From the NCBI GenBank assembly GCA_002702895.1, contig PACX01000026.1, positions 31,340 through 79,616 of the forward strand: 48,277 nt of DNA. Reading direction: 5' to 3'. Origin of the DNA: Flavobacteriaceae bacterium (lineage in GTDB: Bacteria > Bacteroidota > Bacteroidia > Flavobacteriales > Flavobacteriaceae). Positions within the stretch are counted from its first letter, which is position 1. The number at the start of each line of letters is the position of its first letter. Shown here in pieces: positions 12,101-19,139 of the stretch. The position numbers and the translations under genes were made by a program. The notes beneath the pieces are model-generated. The model was not told where the DNA came from, made no database searches, and saw nothing but the letters and a program-made list of their open reading frames with translations.

Positions 12101-13265
12101 TGCTAAAAATGGATGGTTGACAAATTTCCCAAGTTTTAATGAACAATATACACAGGTACATAATACAAAGTTTGATTTAGTTGCTGAAATTAGTTGGATT
12201 GAAGATTTTAAAATTGATATAAATGCAAATAGAGTTTATTCTGAGAATTTTTCAGAAAATTATCAAATAATAAATAATCAATATAATGCACTTAATCCAA
12301 ATATTTCAGGAAACTTTGCTATCTCAACTATTTTAATTAAAACCGCTTTCAATAGCAGTGATCAATACAATTCAAAGACTTTTGAAAAATTTCAAAAAAA
12401 TAGACTAATAATTGCAAACAGATTAGCGGCTATTAATGGAAATTCAAACGGAATTGATGAATTTGGTTTCCCCTTGGGTTATGGAAAAAATAATCAATCT
12501 GTATTAATTCCATCATTTATTTCCGCATATTCTGGTAAAGATCCAAACAGCATTTCACTAAGTGCAATTAGAAGTACCCCTCTTCCCAATTGGTCTATAC
12601 AGTACACAGGGTTAATTGATCTTGATTTCTTCAAAGAGAGGTTCAAAAGATTTAGTATTGGACATTCATATAGATCAAGCTATACATTGAATAATTTCAA
12701 ATCAAATCTGGAATATGATTCATCAAACAATCTATTGACCGATGTTTCTGGAAATTTTTTAAATGAAATTCTATATACTAATGTAAATCTTGTTGAACAA
12801 TTTAATCCTTTACTAAAACTAGATATGGAGCTAAAAAATTCTATAAGAGTTATTATGGAATTAAAAAAAGACAGAGCTCTTTCTTTAAGTTTAGACAATA
12901 ATTTATTAACAGAAACATCTGGAATGGATTATTCAATTGGATTTGGATATAGAATCAAGGATTTACAATTTAGAAGCAACTATGGTGGAAGGCAAAGTGT
13001 TTCAAAAGGTGATTTAAATATAAAAACAGATGTAAGTTTACGTGATAATATTACAATTATTAGAAACTTGGATATTATTGATAACAAGGTTACCGCTGGT
13101 CAAAAAATATGGTCTATTAAATTTTCCGCTGATTATGCTTTAAGTAAAAGTTTTAATGCCGTATTTTTCTATGATCATTTATTTTCTGAATTTGCTATTT
13201 CAACGGCATTTCCACAAACTACAATAAGATCAGGAATGACATTGAGATATAATTTTGGTGAATAA
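6132..13265 (+). CDS. sprA: SprA, outer-membrane translocon of the type IX secretion system / gliding motility
   Basis: At 2377 residues this matches the size of flavobacterial SprA, the very large outer-membrane beta-barrel that forms the T9SS export channel needed for secretion of adhesins and for gliding (known for the family). Sequence signs: an N-terminal signal peptide ending near NHNLLGQ, recognisable SprA segments (GARYQKRDNPSLS, FFDFVPDITIDSRNG, VYVDDFEGAETNIDL), low cysteine content, many alternating aromatic strands in the last third, and a C-terminal strand ending TLRYNFGE as in outer-membrane barrels. The start is a TTG at 6132; an ATG at 6159 would also leave a signal peptide but removes the basic KRK, so the start is uncertain by nine residues. 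It sits between ruvA and gcvH, the order I recall from other flavobacteria. Confidence 0.95.
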   Translation: MIKVSFKRKMIFLSFFLFILYNHNLLGQRIINLDTIGNTVYLGKFKLKPPSFFISKYTYDPLIDKYIYTTKAGEIDVGIPLVLSPSKYRKLVRDNNIKNYFQEKLKLLEDEDSNDSKKLKNLLPDLYINSNFFETIFGGDEIELTPQGSITMDIGARYQKRDNPSLSTRNQSNISLDFNQAISLSMNGKIGERLTIASNYDTQSTFDFQNLLKLDYTPTEDDIIQKIELGNVNMPLSGSLISGAQSLFGFKTELKFGNTKVTTVLSEQRSQSQTVMAKGDGSFEEFSISPLEYDENRHFFLGQYFRNKYDTTLKTNPYLNTQVNITRVEVWVTNRVNQTQNVRNILALQDLAESDPTKTIIDDFFPSFITKPGKNIYPDNSVNKFDPSSIGTGLLNSEIREISSVKKGFGTISNLVSEGNDYSVLENARKLESNEYKLHQKLGYISLNQPLNNDEILGVAYQYTVGGQVFQVGEFANDGIDASNLYQDNNQSQISNNSLIVKMLKSSLTNINQPVWDLMMKNIYSIGSYQINKEDFKLNIFYSNPSPLNYIEAVDSSIWPSSIQGKTLLSVFEFDNLNMNNDIQNGGDGFFDFVPDITIDSRNGLIIFTTVEPFGEFIFNKLKNASSNNENYENYNSYNVNQKKYVYQEIYSLSKIGAEEKIEKNKFQLKGSYKTSGDAGGIAIGQFNVPRGSVKVTAGGRLLQEGIDYTVNYQAGRVMILDESLKSSNIPIEISTESNSFFAQQKKRFSGINVEHKFNENFILGGSLMNLSERSISQKANYGVEPVNNTMIGINGVFSKEVPFLTRLANKLPNVRTRTPSIISVKGELAYLHAGKPKNSGYENSATVYVDDFEGAETNIDLKDTFSWNLSSVPQNVKGSEFETNDLRLGYHRAKLAWYNIDPVFYTRQRPSEIDDNELSKNETRRIFIDEIFPQQDLIEGQSRIQNTFDLNYIPNEKGPYNNNKNNLFIENLSNNWAGITRKINSTNFEQSNVEFIQFWLLDTFDENSSNNNELGTLVFNLGSISEDILKDGYKLYENGLPTQNSQQIINNSNWGVSPSTQSLVYSFDSDANNRAVQDLGYDGLNDQDELNRYFNGTKNDPAGDNYEYYLSATGGILNRYKNYNGTQGNSPVTSSNNNRGSTTIPDREDVNQDNTMNTIDSYFEYKIPIRKNMDVGNHPFISDIRNNVKVELPNGKTKITRWIQFKVPVFKQFYNSINYSKYFSAVNGIDNLRSIRFMRIVLKDFSNPITFRFGTLDLVRTDWKRYSKNLNKDNISYPNTSFDIGSVNILENENRVPINYILPPGVQREEINSNSSIIRQNEQSMSITVTDLHPKDSRAVYKNLDFDMRQYKKLKMFIHAESIDGNPLLPGEGGSEDFDKRLVGFIRLGSDFTDNYYQIEVPLKPTAFSQGSSNRFSSEEVWQPESNSIDFSLEILTKLKALTISNSSNLTEVLYFNEDLEIIDEFSSISGLPGEKKYKFAIKGNPTIGGIKTLMIGVKNPSTQNGDNLSAEVWFNELRLSEIEGKGGWAAIGSLDANIADVAKFSISGKMSTIGFGSIDKTPNQRSREEFKQYGFVGSANFGKFLPEKWGIQIPLAYTINQQLITPEYDPFFQDIKLNDRLDSANRKSQRDSIRQQAISFKQTKNISLIGLKKNRSEGQKERIYDIENFDFSYSYNQEKENDYEIENLTRKTVRAGVQYNFNFNPFVISPFKSIAFIGDNKYLKWLSEFNINPLLSSISFSSNINRVFNSQRFRDVYVEGADSSKQIALPEIQQRNFLFDWDLNLTQNLTNSLRLDFSASNNSIVKNYYENDSEGNIIINKELEIWDGFWNTGEANSHNQSFGLSYDLPFKLFPFIDFISSNYNYSGDFNWERGSDAMAQVEDELGNILGRVNTIQNANTHSINASFNMSKFYRNIGIEKKKKPKKTRDKIINSFISLATGLSRLRLNYTENNGQVLPGYTQSLGFLGTSRPSLAFVFGSQSDIRYEAAKNGWLTNFPSFNEQYTQVHNTKFDLVAEISWIEDFKIDINANRVYSENFSENYQIINNQYNALNPNISGNFAISTILIKTAFNSSDQYNSKTFEKFQKNRLIIANRLAAINGNSNGIDEFGFPLGYGKNNQSVLIPSFISAYSGKDPNSISLSAIRSTPLPNWSIQYTGLIDLDFFKERFKRFSIGHSYRSSYTLNNFKSNLEYDSSNNLLTDVSGNFLNEILYTNVNLVEQFNPLLKLDMELKNSIRVIMELKKDRALSLSLDNNLLTETSGMDYSIGFGYRIKDLQFRSNYGGRQSVSKGDLNIKTDVSLRDNITIIRNLDIIDNKVTAGQKIWSIKFSADYALSKSFNAVFFYDHLFSEFAISTAFPQTTIRSGMTLRYNFGE

Positions 13266-13294
13266 ATTTGTTATGAAAAAATATTTTTAAAACT

Positions 13295-13302
13295 TACATT
13301 TG
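13295..13302 (+). promoter_or_regulatory. Putative -7 promoter element upstream of gcvH
   Basis: TACATTTG matches TAnnTTTG and ends 20 bases before the gcvH ATG. A TTTG at 13267-13270 could serve as the -33 box but lies 24 bases away, slightly long. It would let gcvH be transcribed apart from sprA. Confidence 0.45.
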
Positions 13303-13322
13303 CCAAGATAAAAATTATATAT

Positions 13323-13703
13323 ATGGAAATTAAATCTGAATTAAAATATACTAAAGATCATGAGTGGGTTGAAGTTAATGGAAACCAAGCTAGGGTTGGA
13401 ATAACAGATTATGCTCAAGGTGAATTGGGGGATATTGTTTATGTTGAAATTGAAACACTTGATGAAAGTTTAATGAAAGAAGAAGTTTTTGGTTCAGTGG
13501 AAGCTGTAAAAACTGTTTCAGATTTATTTTTGCCTGTTTCTGGCAAGATAATTGAAATCAATGAATCCCTTGAAGATAATCCTGAACTAATTAATGAAGA
13601 TCCTTATGACAAAGGTTGGATTATTTGTATGGAAATTGAAAATTTAGATGAATTAGATAATCTTTTAGATTCAGAATCCTATAAAAAATTAATTGGAGTA
13701 TAG
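13323..13703 (+). CDS. gcvH: Glycine cleavage system H protein
   Basis: The lipoyl carrier that shuttles the methylamine intermediate of glycine between the P, T and L proteins of the cytoplasmic glycine cleavage complex. The 126-residue length is normal. The N-terminus (LKYTKDHEWVEVNGNQARVGITDYAQ) and the lipoylation region GSVEAVKTVSDL are diagnostic; Lys63 is the expected lipoylated residue. It stands 57 bases after sprA with its own promoter-like box and two bases before the VanZ-like gene. The partner genes gcvP and gcvT are not in the window, as is usual in Bacteroidetes. Confidence 0.97.
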   Translation: MEIKSELKYTKDHEWVEVNGNQARVGITDYAQGELGDIVYVEIETLDESLMKEEVFGSVEAVKTVSDLFLPVSGKIIEINESLEDNPELINEDPYDKGWIICMEIENLDELDNLLDSESYKKLIGV

Positions 13704-13705
13704 TT

Positions 13706-14056
13706 ATGTTTAAAAAAATCACATTATTATATACTTTATTTATTATTTGTATTTCTTTAATTCCTATTCCAAAACTAGTATTTCCTGGATTTAGCATTTC
13801 TGATAAATCTTTACATTTAATTGCCTATCTAATTATGTCTATTATGTGGATTAGATTAGGATTTATTGAATCCAAAAAAATTAAATGGAATTATTTTTTA
13901 TTAGTGTTATCTATTGCTTTAATTACTGAGATATTACAAGGCATTTTGCCAATTGGCAGATATTTTGAAATAGCAGATATACTAGCGAATTGTATTGGAC
14001 TTTTATTGGGATTTGGTGTTAGCTACTTTTATATAATTAAAAATAAGGTGACTTAG
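13706..14056 (+). CDS. VanZ-like family small membrane protein
   Basis: A 116-residue protein with about four hydrophobic helices: the N-terminal ITLLYTLFIICISLIPIP, LIAYLIMSIMWIRLG, a helix around WNYFLLVLSIALITEILQG, and a C-terminal helix LANCIGLLLGFGVSYFY. The conserved patterns SDKSLHLIAY and TEILQGILPIGRYFEIADILAN are typical of VanZ-like proteins. The name comes from the teicoplanin-resistance gene vanZ, but most members, including this gcvH neighbour, have no proven role in resistance; the biochemical function is unknown. It follows gcvH by two bases, an arrangement I recall from other flavobacteria. Confidence 0.85.
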   Translation: MFKKITLLYTLFIICISLIPIPKLVFPGFSISDKSLHLIAYLIMSIMWIRLGFIESKKIKWNYFLLVLSIALITEILQGILPIGRYFEIADILANCIGLLLGFGVSYFYIIKNKVT

Positions 14057-14107
14057 CTTTCATTTTAAAAAAAAAAAATTATTTTAGCTTAAGAATTAAT
14101 TTGATAT

Positions 14108-14806
14108 ATGCAACGTAAAAAGAATCCAAGAGCAGATTTAAGAAAGTACAGCAGTTTGATGTTTGCTGTAGGATTATGTCTAGTCCTATTTATTTCGTGG
14201 CAAGCAATTGAGTTTAAAAGTTATGAAAGGCTATATGACTTAGAATCATTAAATGTTGATGATGATGATGATGAAGATATTCCAATTACTGAGCAAATTA
14301 AGACACCACCACCACCACCACCACCACCTGCTCCTGAAATTATTGAAGTAGTTGAAGATGAAGAGGAGATAGAAGAAACTATTATTGAATCTACTGAAAC
14401 TGATCAAGAAGAAGTTGTAGAGGAAGTTGAGGTTTTAGAAGAAGAGATAGATATGGACATTCCTTTTGCAATTATTGAAGATGTTCCATTGTTTCCAGGA
14501 TGCGAAAGAGTTCCAAAATCTCAAAGAAGAAAATGTTTTCAAGAACAGATACAAAAGCATATCAATAAGAATTTTAGATATCCTGAAATTGCCCAAGAAA
14601 TGGGTATTCAAGGGAGAGTTTTCGTCCAATTCATGATTGGAAAAGATGGAAGTATTAGCGGAGTTAGGACTAGAGGCCCTGATAAAAATTTAGAGAAAGA
14701 GGCTAATAGAATTATTTCTAAATTACCTAAGATGACACCCGGAAGACAAAGAGGTAGACCTGTTAGAGTACCGTTTAGTATTCCAATTACTTTTAGATTA
14801 CAATAG
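14108..14806 (+). CDS. TonB-family energy transducer
   Basis: Expected to be anchored in the inner membrane and to pass proton-motive-force energy to outer-membrane receptors. Residues 1-15 are basic, about 16-33 form the single membrane anchor (SLMFAVGLCLVLFISW), 51-57 are acidic (five Asp from GAT repeats), 67-74 are eight consecutive prolines, and a long Glu-rich spacer follows. The C-terminal domain begins near residue 125 (IIEDVPLFPGCE) and contains FRYPEIAQEMGIQGRVFVQF and the final VPFSIPITFRL typical of TonB C-terminal domains. ExbB and ExbD are not adjacent, so which TonB system it serves is open. The DNA behind Asp51-55 and Pro67-74 is in-frame triplet repeat, a possible source of length variation. 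Confidence 0.9.
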   Translation: MQRKKNPRADLRKYSSLMFAVGLCLVLFISWQAIEFKSYERLYDLESLNVDDDDDEDIPITEQIKTPPPPPPPPAPEIIEVVEDEEEIEETIIESTETDQEEVVEEVEVLEEEIDMDIPFAIIEDVPLFPGCERVPKSQRRKCFQEQIQKHINKNFRYPEIAQEMGIQGRVFVQFMIGKDGSISGVRTRGPDKNLEKEANRIISKLPKMTPGRQRGRPVRVPFSIPITFRLQ

Positions 14807-14840
14807 ATTTTTTTTAAAGAGTTAAATATCAATTAAATAA

Positions 14841-14871
14841 TTGTTTTCTCTAATATTCTGTTTTAAATTTG
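14841..14871 (+). promoter_or_regulatory. Promoter of the cytochrome oxidase assembly operon
   Basis: TTG at 14841-14843, a 20-base spacer, and TAAATTTG at 14864-14871 fit the Bacteroidetes consensus TTG-N17-23-TAnnTTTG. The ATG of the heme O synthase gene follows 15 bases after the -7 box, leaving a short leader. This is one of the two best promoter matches in the window. Confidence 0.65.
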
Positions 14872-14886
14872 TGCCCTTAATAATTT

Positions 14887-15807
14887 ATGGCTACTAGTTT
14901 ATACAAATCTCACCCAAAATCAATAGTTAATATTATTAAGCAAGTCTTGAAAATATTTTTGGAATTAACTAAAGCTAGATTAGCAATTAGTGTAGTTTTT
15001 TCCTCCATAGCAGGATACTTAATAGCTGTAGATAATTATGATATTTATATTATTTTTCTTCTTGTATTAGGCGGATATTGCATGGTAGGAGCATCAAATT
15101 CTTTCAATCAAATAATAGAAAGAGATATAGATGCTTTGATGGATAGAACTAAAAATAGACCTATTCCTGCAGGAGATGTTTCAGTTTCATCAGTCTTTAT
15201 TTTATCTATAATATTAACATTAATTGGAACAATTGTTTTATATAAAATAAATCCTAAAACTGCTCTCTTTGGGGCGATTTCCATTTTTATATATACCTGT
15301 TTATACACGCCATTAAAAACTAAAACACCTCTTTCTGTTTTTGTTGGTGCTTTTCCTGGCGCAATTCCTTTCATGTTAGGTTGGGTAGCTGCTACAAATA
15401 ATTTTGGTATTGAAGCGGGAACATTATTTGCTATTCAATTTTTTTGGCAATTCCCCCACTTTTGGGCATTAGGATGGATGCTTCATCATGATTACAAGAA
15501 AGCGGGCATTAATATGTTACCAACTAAAAGAAAAGATAAAGCAACTGCGCTTCAAATTATTCTTTATACTATATGGATGATAATGATTTGCCTATTGCCA
15601 TTAAGTGGTTTAACTGGGGATCTTAAGCTTTCTATATTTTCTGCTTTGGTAATTGGATTAATTGGGCTTTCAATGCTTTATTATTCAATTAATCTATATA
15701 ATAAAATGTCAACCGATGCTGCTAAAAAGTTATTTAAAGCTAGTGTATTTTGTTTGACTATGGTTCAAATAGTTTATGTAATTGATAATATATATATATG
15801 GAATTAA
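14887..15807 (+). CDS. ctaB: Protoheme IX farnesyltransferase (heme O synthase)
   Basis: Transfers a farnesyl group to protoheme IX to make heme O, precursor of the heme A used in cytochrome oxidases. It is a multi-pass inner-membrane UbiA-family prenyltransferase of normal length (306 residues). The Asp-rich active-site motif is clear (NSFNQIIERDIDALMDRTKNRPIPAG), and the second conserved region contains FFWQFPHFWALGWMLHHDYKKAGI. About nine hydrophobic helices can be counted. It heads the oxidase operon and its last ten bases overlap the first subunit III gene. The symbol ctaB/cyoE is used interchangeably for this family. Confidence 0.95.
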   Translation: MATSLYKSHPKSIVNIIKQVLKIFLELTKARLAISVVFSSIAGYLIAVDNYDIYIIFLLVLGGYCMVGASNSFNQIIERDIDALMDRTKNRPIPAGDVSVSSVFILSIILTLIGTIVLYKINPKTALFGAISIFIYTCLYTPLKTKTPLSVFVGAFPGAIPFMLGWVAATNNFGIEAGTLFAIQFFWQFPHFWALGWMLHHDYKKAGINMLPTKRKDKATALQIILYTIWMIMICLLPLSGLTGDLKLSIFSALVIGLIGLSMLYYSINLYNKMSTDAAKKLFKASVFCLTMVQIVYVIDNIYIWN

Positions 15808-16376
15808 ATCAGGAAGAAATTCGCATAAAAACTATAAAAGCAAAAAAAATGATGCTTTTGTTTTCAATGTTAAGCATAGCTATGACTTTTGCTGGTCTAA
15901 CTAGTGCATATATTGTTAGTAAATCAAGGCCAGATTGGTTAAAAGAATTTGAATTACCTATAGCCTTTACAATAAGTACAATTGTCATTTTATTAAGTAG
16001 TATTTCTATTTGGATTGCCAAAAAAAATGTAACTAAAAACAATGTTTCTAATACCTCTTTATGGCTTTTAATAACTTTTGGTCTAGGAATAATTTTTATC
16101 CTTTCTCAGTTTTCTGGTTTTAGTGAATTGATTTCTAAAGGATATTTTTTTACTGGGGCTCAAAGTACAATAACTACTTCTTTTTTATATGTACTTACAG
16201 TGCTGCATTTAATACATTTATTTGCAGGAATTATTGTATTGATTGTGGTTATGATTAATAATTATAAAAACAAATATGAAACTAAAAAATTAGGTTTTGA
16301 ATTGGCTGTAACTTTTTGGCATTTTCTTGGAGTTTTATGGATATATTTATTTGTTTTTTTATATTTCTTTAGATAG
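15798..16376 (+). CDS. Cytochrome c oxidase subunit III-like protein (short form)
   Basis: A heme-copper oxidase subunit III family protein of 192 residues with five predicted membrane helices at roughly 19-40, 53-73, 87-105, 128-153 and 170-190. Family signs are the Gln/Thr-rich segment YFFTGAQSTITTSFLYVLTVLHLIHLFAG and the C-terminal TFWHFLGVLWIYLFVFLYF, the characteristic last helix of subunit III. It overlaps ctaB by ten bases and precedes a second, longer subunit III. Two consecutive subunit III genes are usual for this Bacteroidetes operon as I recall; the division of labour between them is not known from sequence. Confidence 0.9.
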   Translation: MELNQEEIRIKTIKAKKMMLLFSMLSIAMTFAGLTSAYIVSKSRPDWLKEFELPIAFTISTIVILLSSISIWIAKKNVTKNNVSNTSLWLLITFGLGIIFILSQFSGFSELISKGYFFTGAQSTITTSFLYVLTVLHLIHLFAGIIVLIVVMINNYKNKYETKKLGFELAVTFWHFLGVLWIYLFVFLYFFR

Positions 16377-16386
16377 TAAAAATATG

Positions 16387-16394
16387 TAACTTTG
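16387..16394 (+). promoter_or_regulatory. Possible internal -7 promoter element
   Basis: TAACTTTG fits TAnnTTTG in the 40-base gap between the two subunit III genes and ends 22 bases before the ATG at 16417. No TTG is found at the proper -33 distance, so this may be only a weak internal promoter or a chance match. Confidence 0.3.
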
Positions 16395-16416
16395 AACTTA
16401 AAATTTAAATAGGTAA

Positions 16417-17397
16417 ATGAGTGTAACAATTTCAAAAAAAATAGAAGAAGAAGATTTATGGGGAGGTGGTAACAGACCATTTAAAGCTAGTTATGGAAAG
16501 TTAATGATGTGGTTTTTTATCGTATCAGATGCTTTAACTTTTACTGGATTTCTTGTTGCATATGGTTTTTCTAGATTTAAGAATTTAGACTCTTGGCCAA
16601 TAGCTGATGAAGTTTTTACTCATTTTCCTTTCTTACACGGAGTTGATGCACCAATGTATTATGTGGCATTAATGACATTTATTTTGATTTTTTCATCAGT
16701 AACTATGGTTTTAGCTGTTGACGCTGGGCATCATATGCAAAAAGGCAGGGTAACTTTTTATATGTTATTAACTATAATTGGAGGGGCTGTATTTGTTGGA
16801 TCTCAGGCTTGGGAATGGAATAATTTTATTAGAGGTGAATATGGAGCTGTTGAAACTAAAGGAGGACAAATATATCAGTTTGTAAACGAAAAAAATGATA
16901 AAAGAGTTGCATTAAAGGATTTTGCTATAAGTAACCCTAATGACAGATTGCAGCATGAAAAAAGAAATGGGATTTGGTTTTATAATGAATCAACTTTGCC
17001 ATCTTATACTGTAGAAGAGGTAATTGGTGGATTTAATTCTAATCCTGATTTGATAATAAAGACAGAAAAAATTGATGAAAAAGGCCATAAAATTAAATTA
17101 ACCAGAGAAGAATCATTGCAAAAAATAACTCAAGCAAAGCATGTTGTTGAGGGAGCGAATTTAATACGTAATGAGTACGGAAATCGATTATTTGCAGATT
17201 TTTTCTTTTTTATAACCGGATTTCATGGCTTTCATGTATTTTCTGGTGTAATAATAAATATTATAATTTTCTTTAATGTGCTTATTGGAACCTATGAAAG
17301 AAGAGGACATTATGAGATGGTTGAAAAAGTAGGTCTATATTGGCATTTTGTTGATTTAGTTTGGGTTTTTGTTTTTACATTCTTTTACCTAGTATAA
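16417..17397 (+). CDS. Cytochrome c oxidase subunit III, long form with internal hydrophilic insertion
   Basis: Subunit III of the terminal oxidase, in the inner membrane. The N-terminal half holds the conserved start WGGGNRPFKASYGKLMMWFFIVSDALTF (seen in pieces) and helices near 28-50, 80-102 and 112-132. The C-terminal part has the subunit III signatures FFFITGFHGFHVFSGVI and GLYWHFVDLVWVFVFTFFYL. Between about residues 141 and 258 lies a hydrophilic stretch of some 115 residues, absent from a minimal subunit III, so the protein is long (326 residues). It follows the short subunit III by 40 bases and precedes subunit IV by 10. Subunits I and II are not in the window. Confidence 0.93.
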   Translation: MSVTISKKIEEEDLWGGGNRPFKASYGKLMMWFFIVSDALTFTGFLVAYGFSRFKNLDSWPIADEVFTHFPFLHGVDAPMYYVALMTFILIFSSVTMVLAVDAGHHMQKGRVTFYMLLTIIGGAVFVGSQAWEWNNFIRGEYGAVETKGGQIYQFVNEKNDKRVALKDFAISNPNDRLQHEKRNGIWFYNESTLPSYTVEEVIGGFNSNPDLIIKTEKIDEKGHKIKLTREESLQKITQAKHVVEGANLIRNEYGNRLFADFFFFITGFHGFHVFSGVIINIIIFFNVLIGTYERRGHYEMVEKVGLYWHFVDLVWVFVFTFFYLV

Positions 17398-17407
17398 AAT
17401 TTTATAA

Positions 17408-17791
17408 ATGGGAGATAATACACATAAATTAGAGATTTTTAGAGGTTTTGTAAAGTTCAAGTCAAATCAACAAAAGATATGGGCAGTACTTCTTTTTTTA
17501 TCAATTGTTACAATTATTGAGGTTGCACTTGGAATTACTAAACCAGAAATTTTAATGACTACTTTTTTATCTGCTAAACTCATTAATTGGATTTTTATAA
17601 TTCTTACTTTGGTAAAGGCCTATTATATTGCATGGGATTTCATGCACTTAAGAGATGAAAAAAGTGGTTTACAAGCCTCAATAGTTATAACTCTTATCTT
17701 TTTAATTGCATATCTAGCTTTTATTTTACTTGTTGAAGGAAATTATATTTATGATGTAATATATGAAGGGTTTGTTAGCTGGAATTTCTAA
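17408..17791 (+). CDS. Cytochrome c oxidase subunit IV family protein (CyoD/CtaF-like)
   Basis: A small 127-residue inner-membrane protein with three helices: about 24-44 (IWAVLLFLSIVTIIEVALGI), 52-75 (LSAKLINWIFIILTLVKAYYI) and 92-115 (IVITLIFLIAYLAFILLVEG). The segment LVKAYYIAWDFMHLRDEKS is typical of prokaryotic subunit IV (COX4_pro family), which stabilises the oxidase complex. Its place right after subunit III fits the role. Only the family is assigned with confidence; the exact oxidase type is not decidable here because subunit I is missing. Confidence 0.9.
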   Translation: MGDNTHKLEIFRGFVKFKSNQQKIWAVLLFLSIVTIIEVALGITKPEILMTTFLSAKLINWIFIILTLVKAYYIAWDFMHLRDEKSGLQASIVITLIFLIAYLAFILLVEGNYIYDVIYEGFVSWNF

Positions 17792-17810
17792 ACATAATCA
17801 ATAGATTTTT

Positions 17811-18443
17811 ATGAGAAAGTATTTTGTACTTACTATCTTATTTGTTTTACCGTTAGTTGTCTATCTTTTTTTTGCTTCAGGAATAAATAATTTTGCAAAA
17901 CTTCCTATCCTAACAAAAAATATTAAAGATATTTCTAGTATATCTGATGTTAGTTTAAAAGATAAAATAACAATTCTAGGTTTTTTTGGGAAAAATATTC
18001 AGGATAGATATGGTGATGCTGGCAACTTAAATCAAGAGATCTATAAAAGGTTTAATGAATTTAAAGATTTTCAATTTGTAATAATTCAACCGCGTGGAAC
18101 AGAAGACTTATCGAAAGATTTATTAAATGAATTAAATAGAGTGACGAAAACGGATTTTAAAAATTGGAAATTTGCATCAATGGATGAAAAAGATATAATA
18201 GATCTTTTTAATAGTCTAAATACTAATCTTGAATTAGATTCTAATTTAGGAGTTTCTTATGTTTTTATTATTGATAGAGATGGAAATTTAAGAGGAAGAG
18301 ATGATAAAGATGGGGTTAAATTTGGATATGATTCTAGGTTTGTAGCTGATATAAATAATAATATGGTAGATGATGTAAAAGTTATTCTTGCTGAATACAG
18401 AATGGCACTAAAGAAAAATAATATTTATAAAGACCAACTGTAA
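17811..18443 (+). CDS. Cysteine-free SCO/thioredoxin-like exported protein of the oxidase operon
   Basis: I do not recognise an established name. The 210-residue protein begins with a membrane anchor or signal (residues 4-24, FVLTILFVLPLVVYLFFASG), and the rest is soluble and likely periplasmic. The pattern resembles the thioredoxin fold of SCO proteins: a strand ITILGFFG where SCO has its CxxxC loop, then FQFVIIQPRG and a late YVFIIDRDGNLRGRDDKDG that parallels the strand before the SCO histidine. It has no cysteine at all, so it cannot bind copper or do thiol exchange the way SCO does. It is immediately followed, with no gap, by a genuine SCO gene. A structural partner or degenerate paralogue of SCO is the best inference. 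Confidence 0.7.
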   Translation: MRKYFVLTILFVLPLVVYLFFASGINNFAKLPILTKNIKDISSISDVSLKDKITILGFFGKNIQDRYGDAGNLNQEIYKRFNEFKDFQFVIIQPRGTEDLSKDLLNELNRVTKTDFKNWKFASMDEKDIIDLFNSLNTNLELDSNLGVSYVFIIDRDGNLRGRDDKDGVKFGYDSRFVADINNNMVDDVKVILAEYRMALKKNNIYKDQL

Positions 18444-19139
18444 ATGAAAAAATACTCCTACATATGGATTTCTTTTATAGTGTTGATTTTTGGAATATTA
18501 TTTTTTCCTAAAATCATGGATAGAATTGATAGTGATAGCATTAATAATGATACTAGACTTAGTAATTCTAAAGAGTTAAGCTTTATAAAAATAAACAATG
18601 AAAAAAAGAAAGTTCCAAATTTTGTTTTTTTAAATCAAGACAGTCTTTTTATTGGGAATGAAGATTTTTTAAGTAAGGTTTTTGTTGTAGAGTTTTTCTT
18701 TACCTCATGCCCTTCTATTTGCATAGAAATGAATAAGAACATGAAGATATTAGACGAGGAATTTGGAGAAAGAGAAGATTTTGGAATAGCCTCATTTACA
18801 ATTGATCCTAGTCATGATACAACTAAAGTATTAAAAGAATATTCAGAATTATTACAAATCAAATCCAAAAACTGGCATTTTTTAACTGGTGATGTTTCAG
18901 ATATTTATGATCTTTCAAATACTGGATTTAATATTTTCTCATCAATAAATCCAGATGTTGCTGGAGGGTTTGAACATCAGGGATTTTTTGCTTTAATTGA
19001 TCAAAACGGGTATATTCGTTCCAGAGATAATGGCATGGGTTCGCCAATAGTTTATTACTTGGGAATAAATGATGAAAATTCAGACAAACAAGGTATAGAT
19101 ATGCTAAAAGAAGACATTTTAAAATTGTTAAAGGTATGA
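18444..19139 (+). CDS. SCO family copper chaperone / oxidase assembly protein
   Basis: SCO proteins deliver copper to, or reduce, the CuA site of cytochrome oxidase subunit II outside the inner membrane. The 231-residue protein has an N-terminal anchor (about 5-23), then a thioredoxin fold with the copper-binding CxxxC motif at Cys89 and Cys93 (FFTSCPSICIEMN), the IDPSHDT segment near 120-126, and the conserved histidine at about 178 (GGFEHQGFFALIDQNGYIRS). All three copper ligands expected for SCO are present. It abuts the Cys-free SCO-like gene and overlaps the DUF420 gene by four bases, so translation is probably coupled. Confidence 0.93.
   Translation: MKKYSYIWISFIVLIFGILFFPKIMDRIDSDSINNDTRLSNSKELSFIKINNEKKKVPNFVFLNQDSLFIGNEDFLSKVFVVEFFFTSCPSICIEMNKNMKILDEEFGEREDFGIASFTIDPSHDTTKVLKEYSELLQIKSKNWHFLTGDVSDIYDLSNTGFNIFSSINPDVAGGFEHQGFFALIDQNGYIRSRDNGMGSPIVYYLGINDENSDKQGIDMLKEDILKLLKV

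Noticed and set aside
14068-14079. Poly-A run before the TonB-family gene as a terminator for the VanZ-like gene
   Set aside because: There is no stem next to it and it is an A run, not a T run, on the coding strand.
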